Source: UBA1181 sp045601045 (GTDB taxonomy: Bacteria; Bacteroidota; Bacteroidia; Bacteroidales; Paludibacteraceae). From it: a DNA stretch of 64,000 nt. Below are positions 1 to 8,810 of the stretch, piece after piece. The translations under genes and the position numbers were made by a program. Each line of letters begins with the position of its first letter. Position 1 is the stretch's first letter. The DNA lies in NCBI GenBank assembly GCA_045601045.1, contig JAZRZA010000007.1:1-64000 (forward strand). Direction: 5' to 3'. The notes beneath the pieces are model-generated. The model saw only the letters and a list, made by a program, of their open reading frames with translations, did no database searches and was not told where the DNA came from.

Positions 1-1
1 A

Positions 2-403
2 CCCAAGGACATCTGGCTGGAAACGATTAAAAACTTAGGCAATATGGAGAACTTGGATCCCGAAATCTACGAAATAGCCGACGAGGCTTTACTGAAACTC
101 ATCGAAAAGGCGAAGGTGTCAGCCCTCTCCGAGGCGGAGTATGCCCAATACGAGGCTGAACTAAAGGTCCTCTCCAACAGAGGCACCGTGGAGCGCTATG
201 GATTCGAACAAGGCATTAAACGAGGTCTGGCAGAAGGTAGAGCCCAAGGTATTGCCGAAGGACGAGTCGAGGGAAGAGCTGAAGGAAGAGCTGAGGGAGA
301 AATCTCCGAACGGGCTAAAAACATTGCCTCGCTGAAAGCATACGGCATGAGCAAAGAAGAAATTTCCCAAGCGTTACAAATTCCATTAGAAGAGATAAAC
401 TAA
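2..403 (+). CDS. Rpn/PD-(D/E)XK-family transposase-like protein, C-terminal part (5' end outside window)
   Basis: The reading frame is open to the left edge of the window, so this is only the C-terminal part of a longer protein (an internal ATG lies at 44). The visible part has a helical segment typical of the region after the nuclease domain in Rpn-like (PDDEXK_2, TIGR01784-type) proteins, including WLETIKNLGNME and the LSEAEYAQYEAELK stretch. A low-complexity run of EGR/EGRA units (about residues 70-100) and a short helix ending KEEISQALQIPLEEI follow. Known family members are recombination-promoting nucleases, often multicopy in Bacteroidetes. The nuclease domain is not in view, so activity cannot be judged. 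A hairpin terminator follows at 415-446. Confidence 0.7.
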   Translation, partial: PKDIWLETIKNLGNMENLDPEIYEIADEALLKLIEKAKVSALSEAEYAQYEAELKVLSNRGTVERYGFEQGIKRGLAEGRAQGIAEGRVEGRAEGRAEGEISERAKNIASLKAYGMSKEEISQALQIPLEEIN

Positions 404-414
404 GCGTTCAAGAG

Positions 415-446
415 AGAAAAGCACGGTCATTTGGCTGTGCTTTTCT
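415..446 (+). terminator. Hairpin terminator after the Rpn-like gene
   Basis: A perfect 10-bp stem, AGAAAAGCAC with GTGCTTTTCT, closes a 12-nt loop 11 nt after the stop codon. The stem's own A and T tracts make it work in either direction. Confidence 0.65.
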
Positions 447-535
447 AATACATAAGCAACACAAAAGAACGATAATACCTCTAATCATCTATAAATATAT
501 TTCGCAACCCTTTGATCTCCTTGCAACCTCCACAA

Positions 536-563
536 ACAAAAAAAAGACGCCGTTAAGCGTCTT
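536..563 (-). terminator. Terminator of the tRNA operon
   Basis: On the minus strand AAGACGC and GCGTCTT form a 7-bp stem with a 6-nt loop, followed by a run of T. It lies just downstream of tRNA-Leu and would end the tRNA-Gly/tRNA-Leu transcript. Confidence 0.75.
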
Positions 564-577
564 CTGTCTTTTTTAAG

Positions 578-662
578 TACCGCAGGCGGGACTTGAACCC
601 GCACGAACATTTCTGTTCAAAGGATTTTAAGTCCTTCGTGTCTACCATTCCACCACTGCGGC
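578..662 (-). tRNA. tRNA-Leu (anticodon UAA)
   Basis: An 85-nt class II tRNA with a long variable arm. The acceptor arm is GCCGCAG/CTGCGGT, the anticodon loop CTTAAAA contains TAA, and the T-loop GGTTCAAGTCC is standard. CCA is not encoded. It lies 8 nt downstream of tRNA-Gly and is probably co-transcribed with it. Confidence 0.95.
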
Positions 663-670
663 ATCCTTGG

Positions 671-743
671 AGCGAAAAACGGGACTCGAACCCGCGACCC
701 CAACCTTGGCAAGGTTGTGCTCTACCAACTGAGCTATTTTCGC
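671..743 (-). tRNA. tRNA-Gly (anticodon GCC)
   Basis: A 73-nt tRNA with acceptor GCGAAAA/TTTTCGC, D-arm GCTCAGTTGGTAGAGC, an anticodon arm with a CAACC/GGTTG stem and GCC anticodon, and T-arm GGGTTCGAACCCC. It is first in a tRNA-Gly/tRNA-Leu pair, and a truncated copy lies just upstream at 818-861. Confidence 0.96.
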
Positions 744-817
744 ATTTTATCTTTCGCTAAACGCTTAATTGACTGAAACAAATCTTGCCAAGGTTGATTC
801 CTTTTCCAATTTATTGG

Positions 818-861
818 GGCAAGGTTGTACTCTACCAACTGAGCTATTTTCGCATTTTATC
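818..861 (-). pseudogene. Truncated tRNA-Gly copy (5' half)
   Basis: This 44-bp stretch repeats the 5' half of the neighbouring tRNA-Gly (acceptor 5' arm, D-arm and anticodon 5' arm up to TTGCC) plus 8 nt of 5' flank, with one mismatch. It then runs into unrelated sequence, so no T-arm or acceptor 3' strand exists and it cannot be a working tRNA. It sits between the operon promoter box (906-913) and the intact tRNAs, so it should be transcribed. Confidence 0.8.
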
Positions 862-905
862 ATTTCAAAACATCTGGAAGAGCTCTCCCCTTCCGTTTTG
901 CGATG

Positions 906-913
906 CAAAGATA
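906..913 (-). promoter_or_regulatory. Candidate -7 box for the tRNA operon
   Basis: TATCTTTG on the minus strand matches the Bacteroidetes TAnnTTTG element. It lies just after the mutS stop and upstream of the tRNA genes. Confidence 0.45.
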
Positions 914-924
914 ATAATTATTTT

Positions 925-3537
925 TTATTTTCCACCAACAATTCTTTTAATTTCATTCAATTTATTTAGTGCCTCAATAGGCGTGAGATTGTTGACATCC
1001 AAATTATTGATCTCATCACGAACCGCTTCGAGGATAGGATCATCCAACTGGAAGAGGCTAAGTTGCACTGCCTCAGGCTTTTTCTTGGCAGGTTTTCCGC
1101 CGTCAGAGATCGGATTCTTTGAATTGCCCACCTCCAACTGCTCCAAAATCTCATTGGCACGGTTCACCACATTATTAGGCAATCCAGCCAATTTCGCCAC
1201 ATGAATACCGAAACTATGTTCGCTTCCTCCCCTTACCAACTTGCGTAAGAAGATCACCTTGCCATCCACCTCCTTCACGGAGACATTAAAATTCCGGATT
1301 CTGGAGAACAACTTCTCCATCTCGTTCAACTCATGGTAATGGGTAGCGAAAAGCGTCTTTGCTTTTGCCTTCGGATGCTCATGGATATACTCCACGATGG
1401 ACCATGCGATGGAGATACCATCGTACGTACTGGTACCGCGGCCCAACTCATCAAAGAGGACAAGGCTGCGTTGCGAAAGGTTGTTGATGATGCTGGCCGC
1501 CTCGTTCATCTCCACCATAAAGGTAGATTCTCCCATCGAAATATTATCGGAAGCTCCCACACGGGTAAATATCTTATCCACCACACCGATGGTTGCGGCA
1601 TCCGCAGGGACGAAACAACCTATTTGCGCCATCAAGACAATCAAAGCAGTCTGCCTCAACAAGGCGGATTTACCCGCCATATTAGGACCTGTGATCATAA
1701 TCACTTGTTGGGACTGGGAGTCCAACATCAAGTCGTTCGCCACATATTTCTCGCCAATCGGCAACTGTTTTTCAATTACGGGGTGACGCCCTTGTTTGAT
1801 ATCAATCACCTCACCGTCATTTACCACGGGACGCACATAACGATTCTCCACGGATGTCTTGGCGAAAGACATCAGGACATCCAGTTGAGCGATGAGGTTC
1901 GAATTAACTTGAATAGCAGGAATAAAGGCCGACAACTCCTCCACCAACGCATTGAACAATTGGGACTCAATCGTCAGAATCTTCTCCTCCGCGCCCAAAA
2001 TCTTTCCTTCGTACTCCTTCAACTCCTGGGTGATATAACGCTCGGCAGCCGTCAACGTCTGCTTACGGATCCAATCCTCCGGCACCTTGTCTTTGTGGGT
2101 GTTGCGCACCTCAATATAATATCCGAAGACATTGTTGTAACTTACCTTCAAACTAGGAATACCCGTACGTTCGGACTCACGTTGCTGCAATTGCAACAGG
2201 TAGTCCTTGCCAGAAAAAGCGATGTCTCTCAACTCATCCAACTCCGCGCTGATACCTCTAGCGATCACACCGCCTCGGTTGACCATATTAGGCGGATCGT
2301 TGGTAATGGTACGCTCTATCTTCTCGCGGATGGCGGGACATGGATCCATCTGCTTGCCCATGCGATGTAAGGCCTCGTTCTCCTCGATCGCCAAGCAAGC
2401 CTCCTTGATAGGCTCGATCGCACCCAAGGCCACCTTCAATTGCACCACTTCACGCGGTGTCACGCGGCCAACAGCCACCTTGGAGATGATACGCTCCAAG
2501 TCGCCGATGAGCGACATGTTCTCATCGAATATCTCCTTCAAATCAGGTTGCTTGAAAAACTCGTCCACAATATTCAGACGCTCTTCTATCGGCTTCACAT
2601 CCTTCAATGGGAAGGCCACCCAACGCTTTAAAAGGCGGGCGCCCATAGGGGTCACTGTTCGATCAATGATATCAACCAAGTTTCGACCGCCCGCATGCAT
2701 CGTGCCATAAAGCTCCAAATTACGGATGGTAAACTGATCCAACCACACATACTTATCCTCCTCAATACGGGAGAGTTGCGTGATATGTCCAATCTGGGTA
2801 TGCTGCGTCATATCCAAATAGTGGAGAATCGCACCCGAGGCGATGATACCCAATTGCAATTTCTCCACACCAAATCCTTTCAAGTTTTTGGTCTCGAAAT
2901 GTTTCAGCAATCGGTCATGGGCAGATTCGGAGGTAAATACCCAATCCTCCATCTCATAAGTAAAGAATTTTCTGCCGAAATGCTCCTCAAAAAGATTTCG
3001 TTTGGTCCTTTCAAACAAGACCTCTTTGGGCATAATACTATTCAAAAGTTTATCCACGTATTCGCAAGACCCCTCCGCTGTGAGGAACTCTCCCGTGGAA
3101 ATATCCAGAAAGGCGACGCCCGCGTTCTTCTTCTCGAAGTGGACCGCCGCCAAAAAGTTATTCTCTTTGTGATCCAAAATATTATCACTGACCGCCACAC
3201 CCGGCGTCACCAGCTCGGTAATGCCTCGCTTCACGAGTTTCTTGGTCAATTTCGGATCCTCCAACTGGTCGCATATCGCCACACGCTTACCCGCGCGTAC
3301 CAATTTAGGCAAATAGGTCTCCAATGCATGATGCGGGAATCCCGCCAACTCAACCGACTGCGCGGTTCCATTGGCACGCTTGGTCAAAGTGATGCCCAAG
3401 ATCTCAGAAGCCATCACAGCATCCTGCAAAAAAGTCTCATAAAAGTCACCCACACGGAATAAAAGAATAGCATCAGGATGCATCGACTTAAATTCCATAT
3501 ACTGCTTCATCAAGGGAGTTTCTACCACATCTGCCAT
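925..3537 (-). CDS. mutS: DNA mismatch repair protein MutS
   Basis: 870 residues, normal length for MutS. The N-terminal mismatch-binding domain carries the Phe-x-Glu motif in DFYETF (F32, E34). The core and clamp domains follow, then the C-terminal ABC-type ATPase with Walker A TGPNMAGKSALLRQ near residue 620, Walker B LVLFDELGRGTS and the ATHYHEL switch. The protein detects mispairs and recruits MutL. It is the last gene of the leftward cluster dapB-lepB-DUF3108-response regulator-mutS, 39 bp after the preceding stop. No strong terminator is visible before the tRNA promoter. Confidence 0.97.
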   Translation of the reverse strand: MADVVETPLMKQYMEFKSMHPDAILLFRVGDFYETFLQDAVMASEILGITLTKRANGTAQSVELAGFPHHALETYLPKLVRAGKRVAICDQLEDPKLTKKLVKRGITELVTPGVAVSDNILDHKENNFLAAVHFEKKNAGVAFLDISTGEFLTAEGSCEYVDKLLNSIMPKEVLFERTKRNLFEEHFGRKFFTYEMEDWVFTSESAHDRLLKHFETKNLKGFGVEKLQLGIIASGAILHYLDMTQHTQIGHITQLSRIEEDKYVWLDQFTIRNLELYGTMHAGGRNLVDIIDRTVTPMGARLLKRWVAFPLKDVKPIEERLNIVDEFFKQPDLKEIFDENMSLIGDLERIISKVAVGRVTPREVVQLKVALGAIEPIKEACLAIEENEALHRMGKQMDPCPAIREKIERTITNDPPNMVNRGGVIARGISAELDELRDIAFSGKDYLLQLQQRESERTGIPSLKVSYNNVFGYYIEVRNTHKDKVPEDWIRKQTLTAAERYITQELKEYEGKILGAEEKILTIESQLFNALVEELSAFIPAIQVNSNLIAQLDVLMSFAKTSVENRYVRPVVNDGEVIDIKQGRHPVIEKQLPIGEKYVANDLMLDSQSQQVIMITGPNMAGKSALLRQTALIVLMAQIGCFVPADAATIGVVDKIFTRVGASDNISMGESTFMVEMNEAASIINNLSQRSLVLFDELGRGTSTYDGISIAWSIVEYIHEHPKAKAKTLFATHYHELNEMEKLFSRIRNFNVSVKEVDGKVIFLRKLVRGGSEHSFGIHVAKLAGLPNNVVNRANEILEQLEVGNSKNPISDGGKPAKKKPEAVQLSLFQLDDPILEAVRDEINNLDVNNLTPIEALNKLNEIKRIVGGK

Positions 3538-3576
3538 CTATCTACTCGCTTACAATTACCAGTTCAAAAATATGGT

Positions 3577-4740
3577 TTACAAATACATCGGTGCGGCGAA
3601 CTGCTTCACATCATCCACGGTAATCTCACTACCGCACATAATCACCATACGCTCCACCGCATTTCTCAACTCACGGATATTACCGCTCCAACGGTACTTC
3701 TTCATCTCCTCCAAAGCATCCGATGTGAAAGACTTTTTAGAGATACCCTGTTCTTCGCAGATGATACCCAAGAAGTGATCCACCAAATCGGGAATATCCT
3801 CCAAACGCTCGCGCAAAGGCGGCACATGAATCAATATCACACTTAAACGGTGGTAAAGATCCTCTCTGAAATTACCTCGTTCTATCTCCTTCAACAAATC
3901 CTTGTTGGTGGCAGCGAATACACGCACATCCACCTTCACACTCTTATCGCTTCCCACACGGGTAATTTCGCCCTCTTGCAAAGCGCGCAACACCTTGGTT
4001 TGGGCAGCCAGACTCATGTCGCCGATCTCATCCAAGAAGAGCGTTCCGCCATTCGCCTGCTCAAATTTACCGATACGCTGCTTCACGGCAGAGGTAAAGG
4101 AGCCCTTTTCGTGGCCAAACAACTCACTCTCAATCAATTCCGAAGGGATAGCGGCGCAGTTCACCTCCACATAAGGATTTCCGCTGCGGTTGCTCGACAT
4201 GAAAAGCATCTTTGCGACCACCTCCTTACCCGTTCCGTTCTCACCCGTGATCAAAACCTTGGCGTTAGAACCAGCCACACGCTCAATCACAGAACGAAGA
4301 TGTTCCATGGCAGGGGAATGTCCCACCATAGCCACCTCTTTGGATATTTTTTTCTTCAAAGTCTTGGTCTCTTGGACCAATGTTTTTCGTTCCAAACCAT
4401 TACGGACACAGACCAATAGACGATTCAAATCCAACGGTTTCTCAATAAAGTCGAAAGCTCCCAACTTCAAAGACTCCACGGCGGTGTCAATGGTGCCATG
4501 ACCTGATATCATCACAACCGTTTGGTCGGGATTCTCTTTCTTAATTTGCGTCAACACCTCTATGCCATCCATTTTAGGCATCTTCACATCACAGAAGACC
4601 AAATCGAATTTCTCGCTCTTCAACAAATCGAGACCCTTTTGTCCATCCTCCGCAGTTACAACCGTATATCCTTCATTTTCAAGGATATCCTTCAAGGTAT
4701 TGCGAATACTTCTCTCGTCATCTATTATCAAAATATCCAT
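3577..4740 (-). CDS. NtrC-type response regulator with AAA+ domain, no DNA-binding domain
   Basis: 387 residues. The receiver domain (1-118) has the phosphoacceptor Asp at D51 in FCDVKMP. The AAA+ sigma54-interaction domain (about 137-370) has Walker A GENGTGKE (166-173) and Walker B GGTLFLDEIGD (231-241). The loop that normally reads GAFTGA and contacts sigma54 reads GSFTSA (213-218). The protein ends 22 residues after the AAA+ lid (NIRELRNAVERM), so the Fis-type helix-turn-helix of standard NtrC proteins (440-480 residues) is missing. It may act from solution rather than from an enhancer. No partner histidine kinase is nearby. It lies 18 bp after the DUF3108 gene, in the same operon. Confidence 0.88.
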   Translation of the reverse strand: MDILIIDDERSIRNTLKDILENEGYTVVTAEDGQKGLDLLKSEKFDLVFCDVKMPKMDGIEVLTQIKKENPDQTVVMISGHGTIDTAVESLKLGAFDFIEKPLDLNRLLVCVRNGLERKTLVQETKTLKKKISKEVAMVGHSPAMEHLRSVIERVAGSNAKVLITGENGTGKEVVAKMLFMSSNRSGNPYVEVNCAAIPSELIESELFGHEKGSFTSAVKQRIGKFEQANGGTLFLDEIGDMSLAAQTKVLRALQEGEITRVGSDKSVKVDVRVFAATNKDLLKEIERGNFREDLYHRLSVILIHVPPLRERLEDIPDLVDHFLGIICEEQGISKKSFTSDALEEMKKYRWSGNIRELRNAVERMVIMCGSEITVDDVKQFAAPMYL

Positions 4741-4758
4741 AACACTACTCCTCTTATA

Positions 4759-5586
4759 CTATTTCGCGATCAAAGAGGTCATCGGAGTCTTCGTGCCAGA
4801 AACATTATCCAGCATTACCTTCACATAACCCACTTTAATCTTCGCCTCGATATACAATGGCACATGATTCTCGTCGTTGGAAACATAGACCGCCATCGCA
4901 TCCTTGTCCTCGAAAATATCACCCGTAATCATTTGGGGTTTGAATTTCAAGGCCTTATACTTACTCTTATTTCTTAATTTAATGGATTCCTCTCCACAAT
5001 ATTTGAGCGTCAACTCATAAATCTCATTGTCAAAAACCAACTTGAATGGAATCACCGATCCCGGTTTCAATTTGGACATATCCACATTACGGAAATGGTA
5101 ACAAGTCGTGATCAAATCCAACACATCTTTCTGGACATTCAACGTATCCTTCGTCACCTTTCCCTTGCGGTTCAGATTCATATATACTTTCGAATCCTTT
5201 TCCGCATCTTGCCAATCGAAACGATAACGCTTGTCGCAGAAATAGGTATCCTCATGTTTCACCTCGCTATACCTCAAAGGAAGAAGTCCCTCCCGCAATG
5301 TCGTAACGGAAAAAGTATCGCGGATTTGACACATCTTGTCGAAGGAACGGATGGTATAACCACACACGCGGAAATCAAAATAACCGACCTCCTGCTCTGT
5401 CCTTTCTTTGACCATAAATTCCGCATTACCCGCATGAATCCAAATAGGACCCAAGTTGTAATAAATATAATATAGCGCACGCTCACCTCCCTTAAAGGCA
5501 TATTCATTGTTGAACAAACCATCCGCAGAGAAAACGGAGAGAGAGCTCAACATAACCAATATGGATAATATCATCCTTTTCATCAT
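4759..5586 (-). CDS. DUF3108 domain-containing exported protein
   Basis: 275 residues with a signal peptide (MMKRMILSILVMLSSLSVFS). The mature part matches the DUF3108 pattern (GERALYYIYYNLGPIWIHAGNAEF, then repeated beta-strand segments such as YRFDWQDAEKDSKVY). Members are envelope proteins of unknown biochemical role. It lies between lepB (44 bp upstream) and the response-regulator gene (18 bp downstream), so it is probably co-transcribed with them. Confidence 0.75.
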   Translation of the reverse strand: MMKRMILSILVMLSSLSVFSADGLFNNEYAFKGGERALYYIYYNLGPIWIHAGNAEFMVKERTEQEVGYFDFRVCGYTIRSFDKMCQIRDTFSVTTLREGLLPLRYSEVKHEDTYFCDKRYRFDWQDAEKDSKVYMNLNRKGKVTKDTLNVQKDVLDLITTCYHFRNVDMSKLKPGSVIPFKLVFDNEIYELTLKYCGEESIKLRNKSKYKALKFKPQMITGDIFEDKDAMAVYVSNDENHVPLYIEAKIKVGYVKVMLDNVSGTKTPMTSLIAK

Positions 5587-5630
5587 ACACTATTAGATTT
5601 AAGTCAACAATAGTTTTGACACTCAACCGA

Positions 5631-7043
5631 TCAATCGGCATGTACCTTTGTGAACATACGGCTCCAACGGATATTCTTTGGGAAGGATTTATCCTTATCA
5701 AGGGACAACCAAATAAGGATAGGTTTTCCTACTATATGGTCCTCTGGCACATATCCCCAAGAGCGGGAATCAGCGGAGTTGTCTCGGTTATCACCCATCA
5801 TCCAATAATAATCCATCTTGAAAGTATAGGTGTTAGACTCCTGGCCATTGATAAGGATCTTGCCATTCACCACATTCAACTCGTTGCCCTCGTAATTGCG
5901 GATGATCTGCGCGTAGAACGGCAAATTTTCCAAAGACAATTGAATAGTCGCGCCACGCTTCGGAATCCAAATAGAGCCGAAATTATCACGGGTCCATCCA
6001 TTATCGATGTATGGGAAGACATCATTCTTAGGAGGAAGCTCCTCCCTGATGGAGATAAATCCACTCGCTTTGCTAATGGTCTCCACAGCCGCCTTGGTAA
6101 GCGGCAAGTTATAAACGTATGGCCAATTGCCATTCTCATCAGGCTGATAACCCCAAGCCGACAAATCCACACGTTTTATCTCATTCATCAATTTCCTGTC
6201 AGCGACGCTAACATCCATTTTTTCGAACAATTTATTCGAAATTGGAGAGGACATCTCCACGAAATAATTGGACTGCAAACCCGGAATTTCTATCTGTCGC
6301 TCGCCATTTACGAAAACAACGCCATCCACAATCTTCAAAGAGTCGCCTGGCAATCCCACGCAACGCTTCACATAGTTCTCGCGGCGGTCAACGGGACGCG
6401 TCACCACCTCGCCAAACTCCGACGGATGATTCCAAATCACCTGACGACCCAAAGCACGGACCAAAGTGTAGTAGTCAGGATTTTGAACCTTCAGAGCCAC
6501 CGTGTCACCGGCAGGGAAATTGAACACTACGATATCGTTACGCTTCACAGTGCCAAATCCCTTCAAACGCTTGTATTCGCATTGAGGATGCTCTATATAT
6601 GATTTCGTGTTGATGAGCGGTAAAGTGTGTTGCGCCAAAGGGAAAGAGAGCGGTGTCATTGGACAACGAGGTCCATAACTCATCTTGCTGACAAACAAGA
6701 AATCGCCCACCTTCAAAGTTTTCTCCAAGGAAGGAGAAGGAATTTGGTAATTTTGGAAAAAGAAAAGATTAATCACATAGACAGCAACCAATGCGAAACC
6801 GATAGCGTCTACCCATCCAGCCAACCATTTCAAGAATGGATTGGAGGAGTTCTTCCAACCTCCCCAAGGGATGAATTTAGTGATATAAATATCCCAAGCG
6901 AACGGAATCAACAGCAACAGCCACCATGCGCCCGACCATACGAGGAAGCCCAGGATGACAAGGAGCACAAACCCAAATTTCGCCCACTGCTTCGCATCCG
7001 CAGCACGCAAACGCTCCATAAATGATTTCTTTTCAGAAGACAT
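5631..7043 (-). CDS. lepB: Signal peptidase I (S26 family)
   Basis: 470 residues, the long Bacteroidetes form. N-terminal hydrophobic segments at about 23-50 and 75-95 anchor it in the inner membrane. The nucleophile region reads QIPSPSLEKTL (catalytic Ser S105), the general base is in NYVKRCVGLPGD (K226), and the conserved GDNRDNSADSRSWG box is near the C-terminus. About 100-150 residues of extra sequence sit between the conserved boxes. It removes signal peptides from exported proteins, of which this window encodes many. It lies 14 bp downstream of dapB. Confidence 0.95.
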   Translation of the reverse strand: MSSEKKSFMERLRAADAKQWAKFGFVLLVILGFLVWSGAWWLLLLIPFAWDIYITKFIPWGGWKNSSNPFLKWLAGWVDAIGFALVAVYVINLFFFQNYQIPSPSLEKTLKVGDFLFVSKMSYGPRCPMTPLSFPLAQHTLPLINTKSYIEHPQCEYKRLKGFGTVKRNDIVVFNFPAGDTVALKVQNPDYYTLVRALGRQVIWNHPSEFGEVVTRPVDRRENYVKRCVGLPGDSLKIVDGVVFVNGERQIEIPGLQSNYFVEMSSPISNKLFEKMDVSVADRKLMNEIKRVDLSAWGYQPDENGNWPYVYNLPLTKAAVETISKASGFISIREELPPKNDVFPYIDNGWTRDNFGSIWIPKRGATIQLSLENLPFYAQIIRNYEGNELNVVNGKILINGQESNTYTFKMDYYWMMGDNRDNSADSRSWGYVPEDHIVGKPILIWLSLDKDKSFPKNIRWSRMFTKVHAD

Positions 7044-7057
7044 ATACCGTTTCGGAA

Positions 7058-7768
7058 TTAAAATTTCAACATATCAGACATGCCAAGGAAGCCCTTCTTT
7101 CCAGCAGTAAACTCGGCTGCGACCACCGCGCCCAAAGCGAATCCTTCGCGGCTTTTCGCATCATGCGTAATGGTGATGCTATCCACTTCCGATTCGTAAC
7201 GGATGGAGTGAATGCCTGGCACCTCTCCCTCACGGATAGACTTGATGGCTAAATCGGTAGAGGAGTTCTCCTTCTCTTTGGTCCAAGCGTTCTTTCTGTC
7301 CAAATTCTCCAAAATGCCTTCCGCCAATGTGATGGCCGTTCCGCTTGGGGCATCCAATTTATGGATGTGGTGAACCTCCGTCATCTCCACATTGTAGTTG
7401 GTGAATCCATTCATGATTTGAGCCAACTTCTTGCTGATCGCATTGAAGATAAAGACACCAATACTGTAATTTGACGACCAAAACAAGGTCTTGCCACTCT
7501 TCTCGACCTCATCCTTCAAGGCCGCGGCATCCCAACCTGTTGTGCCACTAACAACAGGGACATTCGCGTCGAAGCACTTCTTCACATTTCCCAAAGCAGT
7601 GTCTGGTTTGGTGAACTCAATAGCGACATCAGCGCTCTTGAAAGCCTCTGAATCAAAATCCTGTAAGTTGTCAATATCTATGATAGAAACTAATTCGTGT
7701 CCTCTCTCTTGTGCAATACGGCCAATGATTTTTCCCATCTTACCGTAACCGATCAATGCAATCTTCAT
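7058..7768 (-). CDS. dapB: 4-hydroxy-tetrahydrodipicolinate reductase
   Basis: 236 residues. An N-terminal Rossmann fold has GYGKMGK at 7-13, there is a TGTTGWD loop, and the catalytic/substrate motif is HHIHKLDAPSGTA. It catalyses the NAD(P)H-dependent reduction step of lysine and meso-diaminopimelate synthesis. First gene of the five-gene leftward operon, with a promoter box 25 bp upstream. Confidence 0.97.
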   Translation of the reverse strand: MKIALIGYGKMGKIIGRIAQERGHELVSIIDIDNLQDFDSEAFKSADVAIEFTKPDTALGNVKKCFDANVPVVSGTTGWDAAALKDEVEKSGKTLFWSSNYSIGVFIFNAISKKLAQIMNGFTNYNVEMTEVHHIHKLDAPSGTAITLAEGILENLDRKNAWTKEKENSSTDLAIKSIREGEVPGIHSIRYESEVDSITITHDAKSREGFALGAVVAAEFTAGKKGFLGMSDMLKF

Positions 7769-7792
7769 AATCCTAATTATTTATCATTTTCG

Positions 7793-7800
7793 CAAAGATA
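7793..7800 (-). promoter_or_regulatory. -7 box for the dapB operon
   Basis: TATCTTTG on the minus strand, 25 bp before the dapB start and immediately after the terminator at 7806-7826. Confidence 0.6.
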
Positions 7801-7805
7801 CGAAA

Positions 7806-7826
7806 AAAGCACTCAATGAGTGCTTT
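7806..7826 (-). terminator. Terminator of the MORN-repeat gene
   Basis: AAAGCACT and AGTGCTTT form an 8-bp stem over a 5-nt loop, followed on the minus strand by TTT and then the dapB promoter. Confidence 0.7.
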
Positions 7827-7912
7827 CCCGTAAAAAATATTCTATCCGGCGGGACGCTATTTTAGTCATTTTTAACCACGATCCCACCGCGTTCAAATCC
7901 CTTGAAGGAAGA

Positions 7913-8686
7913 TTAGTTTCCTCCCAATTCAGGTCTTTTGTCAGGCTCCAAAATAGTACCCGCCTTTTTCTCGTTCTCCTCTGCCTGATCAGCCTGCTCC
8001 TTTACCAAATCCTTTGCGTTCACCAAGATGTCCATGTCATACTTCATCGTGTCCTTTACGTTGCCCGCATCGTCCTTGACCAACCAATTGCCATGACGCT
8101 TACCATTTACAAAAAAACCTTCGACAACAGGGAAATCATGACCCTCATAGAGTTTATACGGACCATCCTCAACACCCATCTTGTAGGTGGATTCTGAATA
8201 CAATTTTCCATCTTGCAACAGACAACGCTTCACGCCGTTAGGTTTTCCCTTGGTGTAAGGAGTCGCCTCTATCAATTCGCCCGTCTTGGCAAAAACCTTC
8301 ACCGTGTCATTCAAGACGCCACGCTTGTAGTGCTCAATGAGAGAGACCTTGCCATCCACATAGTAGATCCACTCGCCCTCTTTCTCCTTTCCGACGTAGG
8401 CGCCCTGCGCGGATTTGGTCAGACCATCCGTTTCATAAATCACGATGGCCGATGTCTCGTTTTGACCATATTGCTGAATAGACTTCAACACGCCGTTCTC
8501 ATAGTAGCGCTTGAAAGTACCCACTGGCTGGTCATCCTTGAACTGACCCTCATAAACATAGTAACCATTTCCGTACTCCTTCTTCCAAGGTCCTTGTTTG
8601 CGACCTTTGTGATCCACCTCGTTTATCGCGAAAGCATTAGAGAGCGAAAGCATCCCAATGATAAAAAAAGCAATGTATTGTCTCAT
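7913..8686 (-). CDS. Exported MORN-repeat (YwqK-like) protein
   Basis: 257 residues from the ATG at 8686. This start is preferred to one eight codons upstream because it begins directly with the signal peptide MRQYIAFFIIGMLSLSNAFA. The mature protein consists of repeated short beta-hairpin units such as GPWKKEYGNGYYVYEGQF, GTFKRYYENGVLKSI and GEWIYYVDGKVSLIEHY. This is the MORN/YwqK-antitoxin-like pattern common in Bacteroidetes. No toxin gene is adjacent, so a toxin-antitoxin role is not supported. An envelope structural or binding role is more likely. Confidence 0.75.
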   Translation of the reverse strand: MRQYIAFFIIGMLSLSNAFAINEVDHKGRKQGPWKKEYGNGYYVYEGQFKDDQPVGTFKRYYENGVLKSIQQYGQNETSAIVIYETDGLTKSAQGAYVGKEKEGEWIYYVDGKVSLIEHYKRGVLNDTVKVFAKTGELIEATPYTKGKPNGVKRCLLQDGKLYSESTYKMGVEDGPYKLYEGHDFPVVEGFFVNGKRHGNWLVKDDAGNVKDTMKYDMDILVNAKDLVKEQADQAEENEKKAGTILEPDKRPELGGN

Positions 8687-8754
8687 ATTCCAAATTTTGG
8701 TCAAACACAAATATACGCCATCAATTTCATATTAAAAACATAAAAAGACAAAAA

Positions 8755-8788
8755 AATACGGGGGCAGTAGTAAAACTGTCCCCGTATT
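8755..8788 (-). terminator. Terminator of the rpsF-rpsR-rplI operon
   Basis: The arms AATACGGGGACAG and CTGCCCCCGTATT pair over an 8-nt loop and are followed on the minus strand by a run of T. Confidence 0.85.
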
Positions 8789-8810
8789 ACTTTGCTATAC
8801 TAATCGTGGA

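Noticed and set aside
818..853. Second tRNA-Gly gene
   Set aside because: Only the 5' half is present; there is no T-arm or 3' acceptor strand.
1333..2370. Long plus-strand open frame inside mutS
   Set aside because: Antisense to an intact, motif-complete mutS. It is His/Arg/Leu-rich, as expected of a reverse-strand shadow, and has no recognisable domain.
7913..8686. Antitoxin role for the YwqK/MORN-type protein
   Set aside because: The protein has a signal peptide and no toxin-like gene is adjacent; the name reflects family annotation only.
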